Positions 22,030 through 34,800 of a stretch of 64,000 nucleotides of DNA are shown here, piece by piece. The notes below the pieces were generated by a model. That model saw nothing but the letters and a program-made list of their open reading frames with translations, was not told where the DNA came from and did no database searches. This DNA is from Owenia fusiformis. Its lineage: Eukaryota; Annelida; Polychaeta; Sabellida; Oweniidae. The stretch lies in contig CAIIXF020000011.1 in assembly GCA_903813345.2 (NCBI GenBank), positions 26,406,166 to 26,470,165 of the forward strand, given 5' to 3'. The position numbers and the translations under genes are program-made. How positions within the stretch are numbered: position 1 is the stretch's first letter; every line of letters starts with the position of its first letter.

Positions 22030-23190
22030 CAAAAATCTCATGTTTTACGACTTAAACACTCGGATACCATATCACGTGTTGACAGCAGAAGATCTGTCCG
22101 ACTTAAAGGGGCATGTTTTATTTGCCCTTTTAGCAGACTTTTTCATTCTCATATAAGTATACATTTTTGCAAGGATGATGAAAGATAAAGCTAAATTTCC
22201 GATAGAATTGAAAATGACTAATGAATCTTTTGTGACTGCACCTTACATGATATGATTTTCGTTGATTTTTCATAACCGGAGAATGTACTTTTCCAGGGTG
22301 ATCAATAAGTAGTGACAATGATGCTCCCATTCGAAGATGTTTCAATAGTACAACATGAAACTTGGCAAAAGTATGAAACGATAAGTTCAAAATTTTCACT
22401 ATAAAGGTACAGGATACATGCCACAATATATATGATTTGGCGATGACTTTAGTAACATAGGGGTAGTGTACCCGGAGCAAGTGACATTTACCTGCTGGTC
22501 GTCATTATATATTATTTTTACGTTGTTTATTTTCTTTCTTGGTACAGCTGTTAATTGTTTGAATTATTTAAAATAGAGCAGTTTTCTGGGTCTCTTGCTC
22601 TAGTTTATGAGAATGTAACACTTATAATCGATGTCAGCATATTTCGTACACCTTTCTTTGTTTTGATGTAGAACAAGTGTCTATGATATGGTTTAACGTT
22701 TAAAGTTTAAACCCGCCAGGAATGAACATATATATTGAACATTCTGAGGCCGATATTTCTAGTCGATATTGACCATTCGAACATGACTGTATTCACGCCT
22801 ATAAACTGTAAACAAAGTCAATGCTTCAGCTGGGTTATATTCGAGATCAATAACCCAGTTAATACGTGTAATGTGTGACGTCATAACGGTGGGTCGTAGT
22901 AATGGCGGACCATGATGAATATTCGAAACAATTTGGTGAGTTTTCATGTTCGAATTGTTGCTAGGCACAAAAGCGTGTGTGCCTAGCCCAGCGGGGTGTA
23001 TTCGACGATATAACCCCTGCTTTTCGGTCTATATTTCTTAATTAGGAACGTATGTAATCACAACAGATTTACGTTGTAAGATTATGTCATCTTTGAACTC
23101 TGGGATTATCCACCGGGGGTTTCACTCCAATATCCCCCCTCTTTAGCTAACCTTATGATTCTATTCCCAAGAATTGATTAATAGTGAATT
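22030..23190. other. Intergenic, nothing recognised
   Basis: Downstream of gene A. Short open frames such as 22130-22480 (minus) have no motif. A small inverted repeat TGCTAGGCACA/TGTGCCTAGC lies near 22960-22985. Confidence 0.45.
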
Positions 23191-23192
23191 TA

Positions 23193-23650
23193 TTCATATG
23201 CGGAGAGGCTTTTAGATTCCACGGCGTTTTAAATATCGCGGCTATTACCTAGCTACTCAGATGAACCATGGGCTTTCAAGAAAGCCCATGGATGAACTAA
23301 AAAAGACTAATGTTGATGAACGCATGTCCTTTAAATGACATTACTGTGTAAATCAAAGCTATTATTATAGAAAAGTGTTCACTGAATTCAAATATGTTAT
23401 TGAAAGAAAAGTAATGCATTAGGGGTAAAAATTACACATTTATTAGAACCTCATGAAAGAAGAGAATTAGCAAGATTTCAAAGGTAGAAACTCTTTTATT
23501 CGCGAAGCTTTGTTTCGTCATTTATCCATATGCGGGGACGCCTTAAGATTTCGCGGCAGTTTGAATACCGCGGTTATTACCAGGTTACTCGGATGAATTA
23601 AGAAAGACCCGTTTGAATGAACGCATGCCCTTAAAATGGCCTTTGGCTTT
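23193..23650. repeat. Two diverged direct copies of a block of about 150 bp
   Basis: TTCATATGCGGAGAGGCTTT...AATGAACGCATGTCCTTTAAA at 23193-23340 recurs as CCATATGCGGGGACGCCTTA...AATGAACGCATGCCCTTAAAA at about 23525-23640. No coding content. Confidence 0.6.
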
Positions 23651-24856
23651 GGTAGCAGATATTTTATGAATTGGAAGTCAATAGGATATTAAAAGGTAAC
23701 TTTATTTTTATAATGAACAAAATGGGTCCACTCATTAATCCGAAAATGAAGCTATATATTAGAAATACTTTTATCTCCATTATACCTGACCTAAAACAAA
23801 CGTTCAGCAATATTTTCGCAGATTGACAACATTTGGTCGCCTGGAAATGCATAGTCAATACTCTCGTAGTATTCGAGAAGACCCCAGGGGTTACTTAAAA
23901 GGCCCTATTGGTTCACTGTATAACTCTAGTGGCTTTCCGAGATGGCTGAGTGGGGCATTGGATAGCCAAATAGATAACCGGGTAACCAAATTGTTAGAAC
24001 GAGACCAAAATGCTGTGACATTCAATGAATGATTATTATCAAATTAAGTTTTAAAAGAGTATTCAAATTATACTCAATGATGTCAATTTGTTATTGAAAT
24101 AAAGTAATCGTTCTAGTTGCAATATGAGATCTGTCGGATCGGATGATCGGTATTTATGTTATTCACTGGACAGACGAACAAATAGACAGATGGACGGACA
24201 GTTCCTATATATCCTTACTCAAACTCTGTTCGGTAAACTATAATAATCGTATAGTCATACAAAACTAGGATTTGGCATAATATTAGTTTTTAAGTACACA
24301 ATGTGTTAAATGACAAATAAACAGAAATACCTATTACATGTACAAGACTGAAATATATAAAAATCGTAGTAATTGAAAAAATGTATGGACATGACAACGG
24401 AATGATCACATTCATGTGCTTTTATTTTCCCGTGAATTAAGAACTAGTCGTTTTTTTGCAGAATTGTTGAAATAAAGTTTAAAAGCTATGATCATTGATT
24501 TATATTAAAATAATAAGAATATTAATAAATAAGTGGGCGGAGCAGGTAGGTAATGCGCACGCGCAACGAAGCACCTTAAGTGCAAAGTATTGCATCGTTA
24601 GGGTTGGATAAAGCCAGTGTGGACACATCTTTTTGTTATTCTTAACCAAGCAGTGTAACAGGTACCTTTATCTATCGTCAGCTCAATGCATGGTACTCCC
24701 AAAACGTTTCTTTCAATTCTGGTACGTACGGTGTACGTTTTTCAATGATGCGCTGTATTATGTGGGTATCTGTTTCAAATCGTCCAAACTGTATGTTGTT
24801 AGTCTGGGAAAAATATTTCGTCATTTCCTTTCAAAGTTTTCTAAATGTTTCATTTA

Positions 24857-27800
24857 CACGGTAGGGATTGTCATCACGTGACCTTCGCAACTGATGGTGT
24901 CTGAACAAGGCGTAAGATTTTCTCGATTAAGCAAGAAAAACGAATAATTGTCATATTTATACTTTGTTAAATGCTTCAAATCCCGCCCCACTTGTGCATA
25001 CTATCTCAGTCTTTCAAATGAACCTAAATTTACAAGCAGAGGACGCATATTTTTGAGATGTCACTGTTTTTTATTTCGAAAAATGATGGTGTCTGAACAA
25101 CTCTTAAATTCTGCATGATGGTGTCTGTACAAATTTTAAAATACACTACTTGGAAAGTAGTCCTCGTGTTTTCGTGTGTTTTTTAAATACATCTGCTTCT
25201 TTCCACTGTGTTAAACCGAAATCAACCTAGAATTGTGATGTTTGCCTGTTATCACTGCCATCCATTGGTTGAATTTCCAACATTCACTGAACGATTTGCA
25301 AATCATGTGTGGGACAATCATCCATCAGAGGAATTTAGATACATCGTTATTTATCCAATATTACAAAAGATTACTTGATGTACTTGAATAAAACAAAATA
25401 AAATGAATCCATCAATCGATTTAGACTGCCCAGGGATGGTATTATTCAGCATCTTCGCACGCTCGCTCTTCACTGCGTTCCGACGGGAGCCGACTGAACG
25501 AAGATGATTATTCAGTAAAGCCAGTCACCTTTTGAGAGGCCAGAGAAATCTGACCAATCAAAATACAGGATTTCTTCGTGATGTCATTGTCCTGATTAAA
25601 GTCAATTGCTCTGCAAAATTATGTAACATTAATAGGGTCTGGCTTCTGCATTGTATAATAACTTATTAAATATAGGCTTTGTATAAAAAAAACTTGTACC
25701 TTATGCCCACGTACCCACGTATGTGAGTCGTGATACAATCTTTGAAGGGTTCAATTTTAAAAGCTTTAAAGGATTATCCGATCAATTTTTAAAAAAATAG
25801 CGCCATTCAAAGGCTCGTCCAAAAGGGAATATCTACGTTAAATTAGGTTTTAATATGTCGGGGATTGGCTAAATGGAATTCTGTGCTTCATTTTGTTTAA
25901 TCACAGCAAGGGGAACGATGATTTTAGTCTCGGGGATTGTAAATTCATCCCAACACGCGAAAGTGTAATTGTTTGCTCAATTGTGGATGGTTATTCCGAA
26001 TTGGATGACGGGAAGAGTAGTACACCCATAAAGACAAGGTTGTAATGCAACCTAAATGTGGCAATATAGTCACACCTTAAAGACGACTTCCTGGAAGTCC
26101 CCAGCAAATGAAAAACGTGACAATTTTAGTGAAAATTGCTTCTAGTGAACGAGCATTAATAGATAAAGGATCCGTCATACTAATTATATAAAACTGCCCC
26201 CAGGTCATTCATGACCATTATGACATATAATATGGTATAAGTAAGGCGTTAATAATGGCAGAGTGTTCAGGTGCATCCTAAGTGTTATCGAGGCCATAGT
26301 GACCTTGTACAGGTCAAGTCAGTGCATATCTGATAATTAAAGATTCTTGGGTGCAAAATCATCGTTTACAAAATTTAAAATGTGAAATTATGATAAAGAA
26401 TGTTGCAAAGGATAATTTTGACCTTAACCTTTGATTTTCATTTCATTTTTTTGTTTTACTATTTTATTTGGTTCCATTGACTTAGCATATGGATATCAGC
26501 ATGTATCGACTTGATGATATCCTGATGTTAATTCAATTATTCTTTCAAATGAGCTGGGTATAATGCTCCTTCTTAACCTTGGGACAGCCTTATCTTGACA
26601 TTCAGGCAGGTTACCAATTTCCCTAGAGTTATTATTCAATTGTATAGTTATATTCTTAATCCACTTTGTACATTTGTAGCACGAGTATAGTCAACATCCA
26701 AAATGGTACAAAATATTTCGAAGAAAATGCTCGACATACAAGTATACACATATTTCCAAGGAAATGCGTGACATACGGAACTCGCGTTTGGTGACATTTC
26801 ATTGAATAATTCTATTAAAGGTCTTTTTAACTCCTTTACAGATTTTCTTTGTAAGATAATAGAAATTGTCTAAAATAACATGTATTTAATACTATTTATG
26901 ATGAGTCAAAACAATCAGTTCATTTCTCCAAACAGGAGAGCCATCTTTTATGTAAATTCAAATACTGTTACCCACAGGGCCAATAATGCTTTGGCTTAGG
27001 CCCTGTTTATGCTGTATATTAAGACTGTTTAAATAAAGGAACCATAAAAACTAAACTCGCGTGAAAAGTCCGAACGGAATGCGTTCGCCTTTTTTTCGAC
27101 GTGCACTAATGCATTTACAATTCAGCATAGACGAAGATTGAATGATCTTATATTTAACAAATTGAACCCTTCAAAGACTGTATCATGCCCCACGTACGTG
27201 GGTCGGGATGTGGGTACGAGGTACTAGGTTTTTATACAAAGCCTTGAATATACGAGAGTACAGGAATGCATAGTATATAATAAACAATTACACATGAAAA
27301 CATGGAGACTGGTATCCATGTCGTGTATTCAAAAATTTGTACAGACACCATCATACAGAATTTTAGAGTTGTTCAGACACCATCATTTTTCGAAACGAAA
27401 AACAGTCATATCTCAATAATATGCGTCCTCTGCTTGTCAATTTAGATTCATTTGAAAGACTGAGATAGTATACATAAGTGGGTAGAAATTTGACGCTGTT
27501 AACAAAATATAAATGATACGACGTCAGATACTGTACATCACGGCGTAACAGTGTAATTGTTCATTTTACCGACAAAATGCAAAGATTTACGCGATAAATA
27601 TGCGCAATGCTCCTCAAAGTAATTGCGAACGTTTTAATATTCGTGGAATCTTCTTAAAAACTTCAAGTTTTGTTCAGATTAATGTGCGCTTCAATACAAT
27701 TCTATATTCAAAAAGGTTGTGTCACGATATACAGAATTAGAATCACCAGAAAGTAGACATTTCAAACCCTACCCGTTTTCTTCTTTGTCGCGCTTTTCGG

Positions 27801-28945
27801 CCCTGCGCTCTCGTTGTCGCACCGTCTTTCTAGACTCTTTCACAATGCCCCTTGTCATATTCAACTGATAAACACAGACGGGAAGATATTAAGGATTGTT
27901 AAATGCATTATTTGTAATTTATTTTAACTCGAATATTTAGTTTTATTTATTTAAAGCAATGAATAATAAAGGAGAACATATAATACGCTAACGGCGTAAC
28001 GTCTTATTTTGTAAAGGCTTCACTTGGGGTTGCGGTGATAAAACGATGTCTATCTCAATATATACTGGTTCAAATTAAATGAAATTAATTGTATGTAGTA
28101 AGGGGTATATTTAAAAGAACATGCTGAAACATTGGAAAGTTTTGAATGTTTATCCCTTAATTCGAAATATTTGAACTCAAAAAATGAAACGTAATTTTGT
28201 GAATTTTTCACATGGCTTCACTACATATTTCTTTCAATTTATACTTCTTACAGACTGAATTTTAATCGAAATGATATAGTTTTTTGATAAAAATATAGAA
28301 TATGATATGCCTTTCGGGAATCAAAAAAGAATATTTCACCTTTCGAGCGATCTAATGTTTAATTGATCAAAATATATAACTTGTTGGTACGAAATTCTGC
28401 CTGTCGACACTTTTTTTGCATAAATATAAGCGTTAAGTTAGCATTGTTATATTATGACGTCATCACACAGAATCTGTTTGTCTTTTCCAAAATGGTGAAT
28501 TTAAATATTGTGAAATTTTGAGAAAGATCCGTTGGGAAATGAAAAAGTTATCTTCATTTTTCGTTTAAAATTAAAATCACTTTTCTTCAAAATGTTACAG
28601 TCGACACCCGGTTTTAGCATAGAAAGTCGCATAGTACGGCTTGCGTGATTCTCATTTAAAAAGTCCCAAATCAGTTATTTGGAATTCTGATAGGCAAAAT
28701 ATTTCATGGACATGCGAGTTCAACTGATGTCGAAAAATTGTAGAAAAATATGATTTTGCTGTCGAGATATTGCGGTTTTAAAAATAAGTACGCATGTAAA
28801 AATGCAGTAAAATGCCGTGATGTACAGTATCTGACGTCGTATCAAATATGAAAAATATTCATTTATCTGGCTTAATCGAGAAAATCGTACAGCTTGTCCA
28901 GACACCATCAATTACGAAGGTCACGTGATGACAATCCTAACCGTG
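24857..28945. mobile_element. Large element with long, decayed inverted arms
   Basis: Outer ends CACGGTAGGGATTGTCATCA (left) and TGATGACAATCCTAACCGTG (right) are inverted repeats. Pairing continues inward through CACGTGACCTTCG, three TGATGGTGTCTG motifs, GAGGACGCATAT, and GTATGTGAGTCGTGATACAA near 25725 with its counterpart near 27180. The left arm runs to about 25770; the right arm starts about 27160 and is interrupted by a nested 1.33-kb element. The centre (25770-27160) has no ORF of note. Confidence 0.75.
27514..28844. mobile_element. 1.33-kb hAT-like non-autonomous element nested in the previous one
   Basis: Perfect 31-bp TIRs start TGATACGACGTCAGATACTG at both ends. The flanking octamers are AATATAAA (27506-27513) and AATATGAA (28845-28852), 7 of 8 identical, an 8-bp duplication as left by hAT-type transposases. 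No transposase ORF. It splits the right arm of the 24857-28945 element and is therefore younger. Confidence 0.75.
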
Positions 28946-28949
28946 ATTT

Positions 28950-29660
28950 AACTATGCCATAATTTGAGATTAGTACAAGTTTATTATTACAAGTTCCTTG
29001 TAAATGTACATTTCTTTTGTATATTAACTGTTTTTGAGTATTTTAACTAATGAAAATATATAACAAAATTAATTAAATGCGTACTGTATTTTTAACTTTA
29101 TTGGGAATCACATTCGTAAAATTGTCCTTTCGTGCTCGGGGCGGCTTTGTTATTTATTTTGCAAGTTATTTGTGATGGTTTCCTGCACAATATTAGCAGT
29201 GTAACTGGGTGCATTATTCTGATGGAAAATGGAAAAATTTAGAGTTTGCCTGAATGGTTAAGTTTTAATCAACTTTCCATAGCATTACTCTTTGTTGATT
29301 TTCTGGCCAACTGGTACGGCATTGACTTGCAGGATTTCAAAAATGTTCATGAAAACAATGAACATCAATTTTGCCCAAGAACATTTGCAATTTAAATAAG
29401 AACAAATAAAAAATATGTATCCTCCATTTTCACATATTGACAGATTTCTTTAAATGTAAATTGTGTGACGTAAAAAGTGCCCCGCCTACACAAAAGTCAA
29501 GTTACCATAGTAACCCTTATTTTTGATAAATCAAATAAGAGATGCTGATATTTAAAGATTCAATCAGGAAGTATGTTTTATAAATTGTGTGAACATTTCA
29601 TGAGAGAATATCAAAAATCTTTGAAATGAGAGCATTTTTTAATGAAGTTGTTCAACGACC
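28950..29660. other. Intergenic, nothing recognised
   Basis: AT-rich sequence with no exon-like or repeat structure that I can support. Confidence 0.45.
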
Positions 29661-29669
29661 TGGTATATA

Positions 29670-30667
29670 CAGGGTGTCTCAAAAAATGTACCCAAAAGTA
29701 TATCAAGAGCACAGATAAACCAATCAATATTTTCAGACATTTTTTGCATTGTCATGTAGCCAAAACATGAAAGTTTTCTCCCCAATGCACCATTTTTATT
29801 TCAGTCTTGTCTTTTTGATGCTTTAACCCTTTACCTTTTACACCACATAATCGATGTAAAATCATATTTTGATGACAGCCTGTATCCTTACCGCTACATT
29901 GTTCATCACATTTGATTATAATTCCGGTGGAATGTTTTGGATTTCTCTTGAGATGTTGCCCTTAAGTTGTTCTTGGTCTTTTTGCTTGGAATGAGCATTA
30001 AATCACTCCTTCAAATAGCCACAGAGAAATATGTTTGAGGATGATGATTAAAGAACAAACACAGATATCAGGTCAATTATCGGCAAATGATTCAGGAGTT
30101 ACCTTCCAGAGTTAGGCAGGCTAGCCTGGAGACCAAATGATATCCAAATGAAAACACAGTGATCTCAAATTGATATACACAACAAAGGCTACACTAGAAT
30201 CCCAACAAACACAGTTTCTTGAACCTCTGAACTCTCTGTATAAGGGGGCTATAAGACATTGTGAGGGCCTCCCTATTCACCATATTTGACGGCCAATACT
30301 TTTTTCTCTGAGGCTATTTGAAGGACCATTTTATGTTAAGAGACCTAGAACAACTTAAAACCAGCATCCAAACAGAAATCAAAACATTCCACCAGAAATA
30401 TCAAATGTGATGAACAATGTAGTAGTAAGGATGCAGACTGTCATCGAAATATGACGTTACATTGAATATGTGGTGTAAAAGGTAACGGTTTAAAGTATCA
30501 AAAAGGCAAAACTGAATCAAAAACTGTGAACAGGGGACAAAACTTTCATCTTTTATCAGGCATTATTTTGTTATATATTTTCAGACCATGCAAAAAATGT
30601 CTAAAAATATTGATTGGTTTGTCTATGCTGTTGACATTCTTTTGGGTACAGTTTTTTGAGACACCCT
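29670..30667. mobile_element. Palindromic mariner-derived element
   Basis: Begins CAGGGTGTCTCAAAAAATGT after TA and ends with the complementary GAGACACCC followed by TATA. The arms pair for about 350-400 bp. Such CAGGGTGTC termini and TA flanks are typical of Tc1/mariner elements. The right half contains transposase C-terminal remains; the left half is its inverted copy, so the element looks like a foldback derivative. Confidence 0.8.
30270..30425 (+). pseudogene. Mariner transposase C-terminal relic
   Basis: Broken frames read YSPYLTANTFFSLRLFEG (compare SPDLTP.DFFLWGYLK) then DHFMLRDLEQLKTSIQTEIK followed by TFHQKYQM, the usual region after the DDE glutamate in mariner-type transposases. 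Frameshifts and stops make it non-functional. Confidence 0.6.
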
Positions 30668-30679
30668 ATATATATATTA

Positions 30680-31490
30680 ATTAATTATTATTAATTAGTT
30701 ACCTGAAGAATAAAAGTGAAACAGGTAGTGACTGAATTCTTCTATTATTTTCTGTTTTTATAATCATTTTATATATATAAAATATGTATATTAAATTGCC
30801 GCTAATGTTGTGAAATCTAAGTTGGCAATTAGCTAATTGAAATCGATTGTAATTGTGTATATTAGAAATAATTTGATAACATGAAAAAACAAAACAAATG
30901 GAAGTGCATGTATTTTATGTGATTTTCAACACACAGCGGTATGATCATAAAAAACAGGATATATGTGGAGTTACATTCACAATATAAAATTTATTTATTT
31001 TTCTAGATCTTAAGAGCGCTATTATCAAATAAAAACGCTATCTGTGTACACAAATCTAACGCTAAACTATGAATAAAGAGTTAAAGATGTTCATTATTTG
31101 AATAGAACAGACAATGTTGTAATTACTTAATAATTTATCACTTTAATTTCATAACTACTACACGAAATAAGCATACACTCTCGTTCAATATGGAAACCTG
31201 TTTTAGCCTTTTTATATTTGCATCATCGTTTCCCATGAAACATGCACTGAAAACAAATGTTTTAAATCTTTAACAATTACTCTAAAGGTTTTAATAATGT
31301 ATTCACAGAGTCGGTTTATTTCAGGTAGAAGGAATCATGATTCTCGTTTAAACAGTCAGAAATAGGAATTGGTACATCATTGCATATTGAATAATAATGA
31401 TTTTGCTAGTGAAGTTTGACAAGTAAGCTTTAGTTAATCCTTTCAAAAACAAGAATCAAAACCACATTTCAAAATCATAGAAATGAACCG
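30680..31490. other. Intergenic; distal upstream of gene B
   Basis: From about 31070 onward weak but collinear similarity to 14400-14690 upstream of gene A is seen (e.g. CATACACTCTC, AGAGTCGGTT, TTGACAAGTAA), so the duplication includes several hundred bp upstream. No gene. Confidence 0.45.
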
Positions 31491-31499
31491 GTTGTAAAG

Positions 31500-31645
31500 G
31501 GTAGGATGTCCTATCAAATTATGGTCCTACTCTTCATTGATTTATATGGTGACCCCTTTCCCTTATTATCTTAGACACAATCAGGGCCAGAAAGGGCCGT
31601 TAAGAAAGGGGACCATAATCCCTGGGGAACCATAATTCATTTCAC
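31500..31645. mobile_element. Possible small insertion in the gene B promoter region
   Basis: About 140 bp with imperfect inverted ends (CAAATTATGGTCC near 31516 and GGAACCATAATTCA near 31627) has no counterpart upstream of gene A, where the flanking homology is contiguous. It lies about 100 bp upstream of the presumed transcription start of gene B. Confidence 0.4.
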
Positions 31646-31688
31646 ACCGGCGTTAAGCGATCGAAACAGTGTCTCCAAAAGTATGATA

Positions 31689-31799
31689 GGTAGTGTGTAT
31701 ACTGTTGTGTTTTCAACAGTTAAGATTAAGAATACGAAATCATTCAGTCGCGGAGAGCTGAGCTTAGATAGACGACTTGTTCTGAATAGTGATTATAAG
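31689..31799 (+). promoter_or_regulatory. Conserved promoter/5'UTR block of gene B
   Basis: Counterpart of 14790-14893 with the same GGTAGTGTGTATA, TTTTCAACA, ATTCAGTCGCGGAGAGCTGA and GACTTGTTCTGAATAGTG blocks before the ATG. The initiator-like TTCAGTCGC is at 31743. Confidence 0.5.
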
Positions 31800-31899
31800 A
31801 TGAGAGTTCTCTATGCATATGTGACTTTGCTGCTTATATTATGCGGTATTCATCTAACTGAAGCCCACCATCATCATAGAAAGCACAATGAAACCAAAT
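31800..31899 (+). CDS. Gene B exon 1 (signal peptide, His cluster)
   Basis: ATG to GTGAGT at 31900, ending in phase 1. Encodes a signal peptide (MRVLYAYVTLLLILCGIHLT...EA) followed by HHHHRKHNETK. The NET sequon is conserved in position with NGT of gene A. Confidence 0.85.
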
Positions 31900-34800
31900 G
31901 TGAGTAAAAACAGATCACCAGATTTATGAAACTGAAACTAGGTAAGTTAAAATTGGAAAGTCCAAAAAGATGGACTTATGTCAATCAAAATCATTTTTAA
32001 ATTCAATTTATCATGTTTTCTATTCGATACAGAGATATGACAAGGACACACTGTGACATGTGTAGGTTCTACGTTATGCTTCATCTTATAATGTACCATA
32101 TGTTTATAAGCTTAAACCTCTGTCAAATGATTTGAAAAATATTGTAAAAGTACATCCTTTTTGAAGTGTAGTTAAAGGTGCAACAACTAGTGTAGAGGGT
32201 CCATTCAACGATCATGGACCCGTGTCAAAATATATCTAAGTTTGGATATGAAGACTAAGGTATATTTTTATAATCTCGAAAGAAACCCCCGAACATCATT
32301 CCGCTGAAACGTGGTGGATCTTAAAGATCTATAAGTGGGACTCCCTTTATAGACGCTTTTTCTTAATGCTGAAATTGATATTAGTTTATCCACATATTTT
32401 AATAAAATGGGTATGCCAAAGAGGATGTTAAGCCAAATGTTGCAAATGAGAGCAAAGAAGTAGTATAAATTTTCAAATTTTCTCTCTACAGGCCTTGTTT
32501 CTATATTCGGGAAAAGTAGCAGATGGTTGTCACAACAGCCTTGTTTGATATTATCAGCATAGATGATGAGACACAAAATCAACCTAAAGCAAACACGCAT
32601 CAATGCTTTGGATTTCTGGAAAACACCATTTGGCAAAAATACAAACACTTTCACTTTGAGCTTTAGGGAAAATACCATTAACTCAATTAATGTTGGCAAA
32701 CTAAAAGATAAAACAAACTGGAACATTATCAAAACATTTTGTTTTAGGTTTCTGTATGTTCATAGACATTGGAATAAGTTCAAACATGAGCGGATAGTAA
32801 GGGATCGATAGCAACGAAGAATGTTGGTCTTGGTCTTGGCTTTTCTTAAGTCCAGGGTTGCAGTTGTCGCTAAATCGACACTGTTTTCTTATTCCAGTGT
32901 GTTCGTCTGTAAGAGGTGATTCAACGGTGACTTGGAAATACAGGAGTGATGGGAAGAAAGAATATGAGGCACTGTGTGTTACTCAAGGTGATACCACCAC
33001 NNNNNNNNNNNNNNNNNNNNNNNNNNNNNNNNNNNNNNNNNNNNNNNNNNNNNNNNNNNNNNNNNNNNNNNNNNNNNNNNNNNNNNNNNNNNNNNNNNNN
33101 NNNNNNNNNNNNNNNNNNNNNNNNNNNNNNNNNNNNNNNNNNNNNNNNNNNNNNNNNNNNNNNNNNNNNNNNNNNNNNNNNNNNNNNNNNNNNNNNNNNN
33201 NNNNNNNNNNNNNNNNNNNNNNNNNNNNNNNNNNNNNNNNNNNNNNNNNNNNNNNNNNNNNNNNNNNNNNNNNNNNNNNNNNNNNNNNNNNNNNNNNNNN
33301 NNNNNNNNNNNNNNNNNNNNNNNNNNNNNNNNNNNNNNNNNNNNNNNNNNNNNNNNNNNNNNNNNNNNNNNNNNNNNNNNNNNNNNNNNNNNNNNNNNNN
33401 NNNNNNNNNNNNNNNNNNNNNNNNNNNNNNNNNNNNNNNNNNNNNNNNNNNNNNNNNNNNNNNNNNNNNNNNNNNNNNNNNNNNNNNNNNNNNNNNNNNN
33501 TATACATATCGTCGTGTGAGAATAACTTAGTACTAACTGCCATTTTCAAAAAAATTGAGATAGACATGGAATTTTACTATTTGAAACACAGGCTTTCATC
33601 TCAGATACACGCCCCATCTCAATTCCCTCTCATTAAGCTAGAATTCAGTGTGAATTGTACCATCTCCAGACAAACAGCTTATTTCTAATTTCAAATTGTC
33701 ATATCTGATATCAACTGTTTCAACCAATCAACTCTCTAAGAATTGGTCATGTGACTTGCAAAACTTGGAGTTATAACAATCTTATATTAAAACGAAGTAT
33801 GCCAATATGCATGTTATTGTATCTAGAATGAAATAATGTTTTGTAACACAATACCATGCCAGTTTGCATGCCTGGCCTTTCATGTTTTAGTTTTAGAACT
33901 ATTACAAGTATATCAAAAAAATAAAATGATACAGTATGTGTAATCCCATGCATATTCAAATTATATGCCCTCAATTACTCTTTGTATTATGGATGCTCAT
34001 TGGATTATTCATGGCCACATGATATGAAATAGAATTACTAATTTCCTCGAAAACCTAAATCCTTGCTACCAGGGAAGATGAAAAGTACAAATGACCAGTT
34101 AATTAGATCATGTGAGCAGTCAAAAGTACCCTTTATCTTCCCTGCTACCAGGTCTTATAGGGGTTTGAATGGCCAAATGCAGTAGAAATGCATATACGAA
34201 GCTGTCATCATTAAATGTTGAAAATGAAAGACTACTTGTTTGTTTCTTCAAATAGAGTACATAATAATAGGTTATATACTAGATATAGTAATCAAAACAA
34301 ATAGTAACTGTCATATTTTGCACTACATTGCTCAAAGGCAATCACTGTCTGTATACTATTGAAATCTCTTTCAAAATGATGTTTTATAGTTTGTGGAAAA
34401 AAGCTAAATATATTTAAACTAGCTTTAACTTTTACTGACCATGCACTATATCAATAAGGAGTTATCTTTATGTTAGTGTAGTCCCTTAAAACACTTATTT
34501 TACTTTCTCTTCATCTATGATTTACTTTGCGCTTTTCACTGAACATCTGGGATCTTTTTAGTTATTTTATTACTAGTATGTTTTTCAGATTTGTCCTTTT
34601 TTGCATTTTTGGGATCATTGTTTTTAGATCATCTACATTTTATTTTGGAAAAGTAACAAATTGATTCAATTTCTTTACAAAGAGCCACTCTTAGTCTCCA
34701 CTTCTTCAATTGCTTCAATTCCCAATTGTACTCCACAAAGTAGCAAACAACAGAAAATGAATGGATAATGATAGCTGCATCCCAATGAACAAAATGTGAT

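Noticed and set aside
32268-32732. 154-residue minus-strand frame in gene B intron 1
   Set aside because: AT-rich, lies in an intron and is not conserved in gene A.
32858-33688. Long open frames spanning the first gap
   Set aside because: They are mostly translated N. Only the gene B exon 2 part (32898-32987) is real coding sequence.
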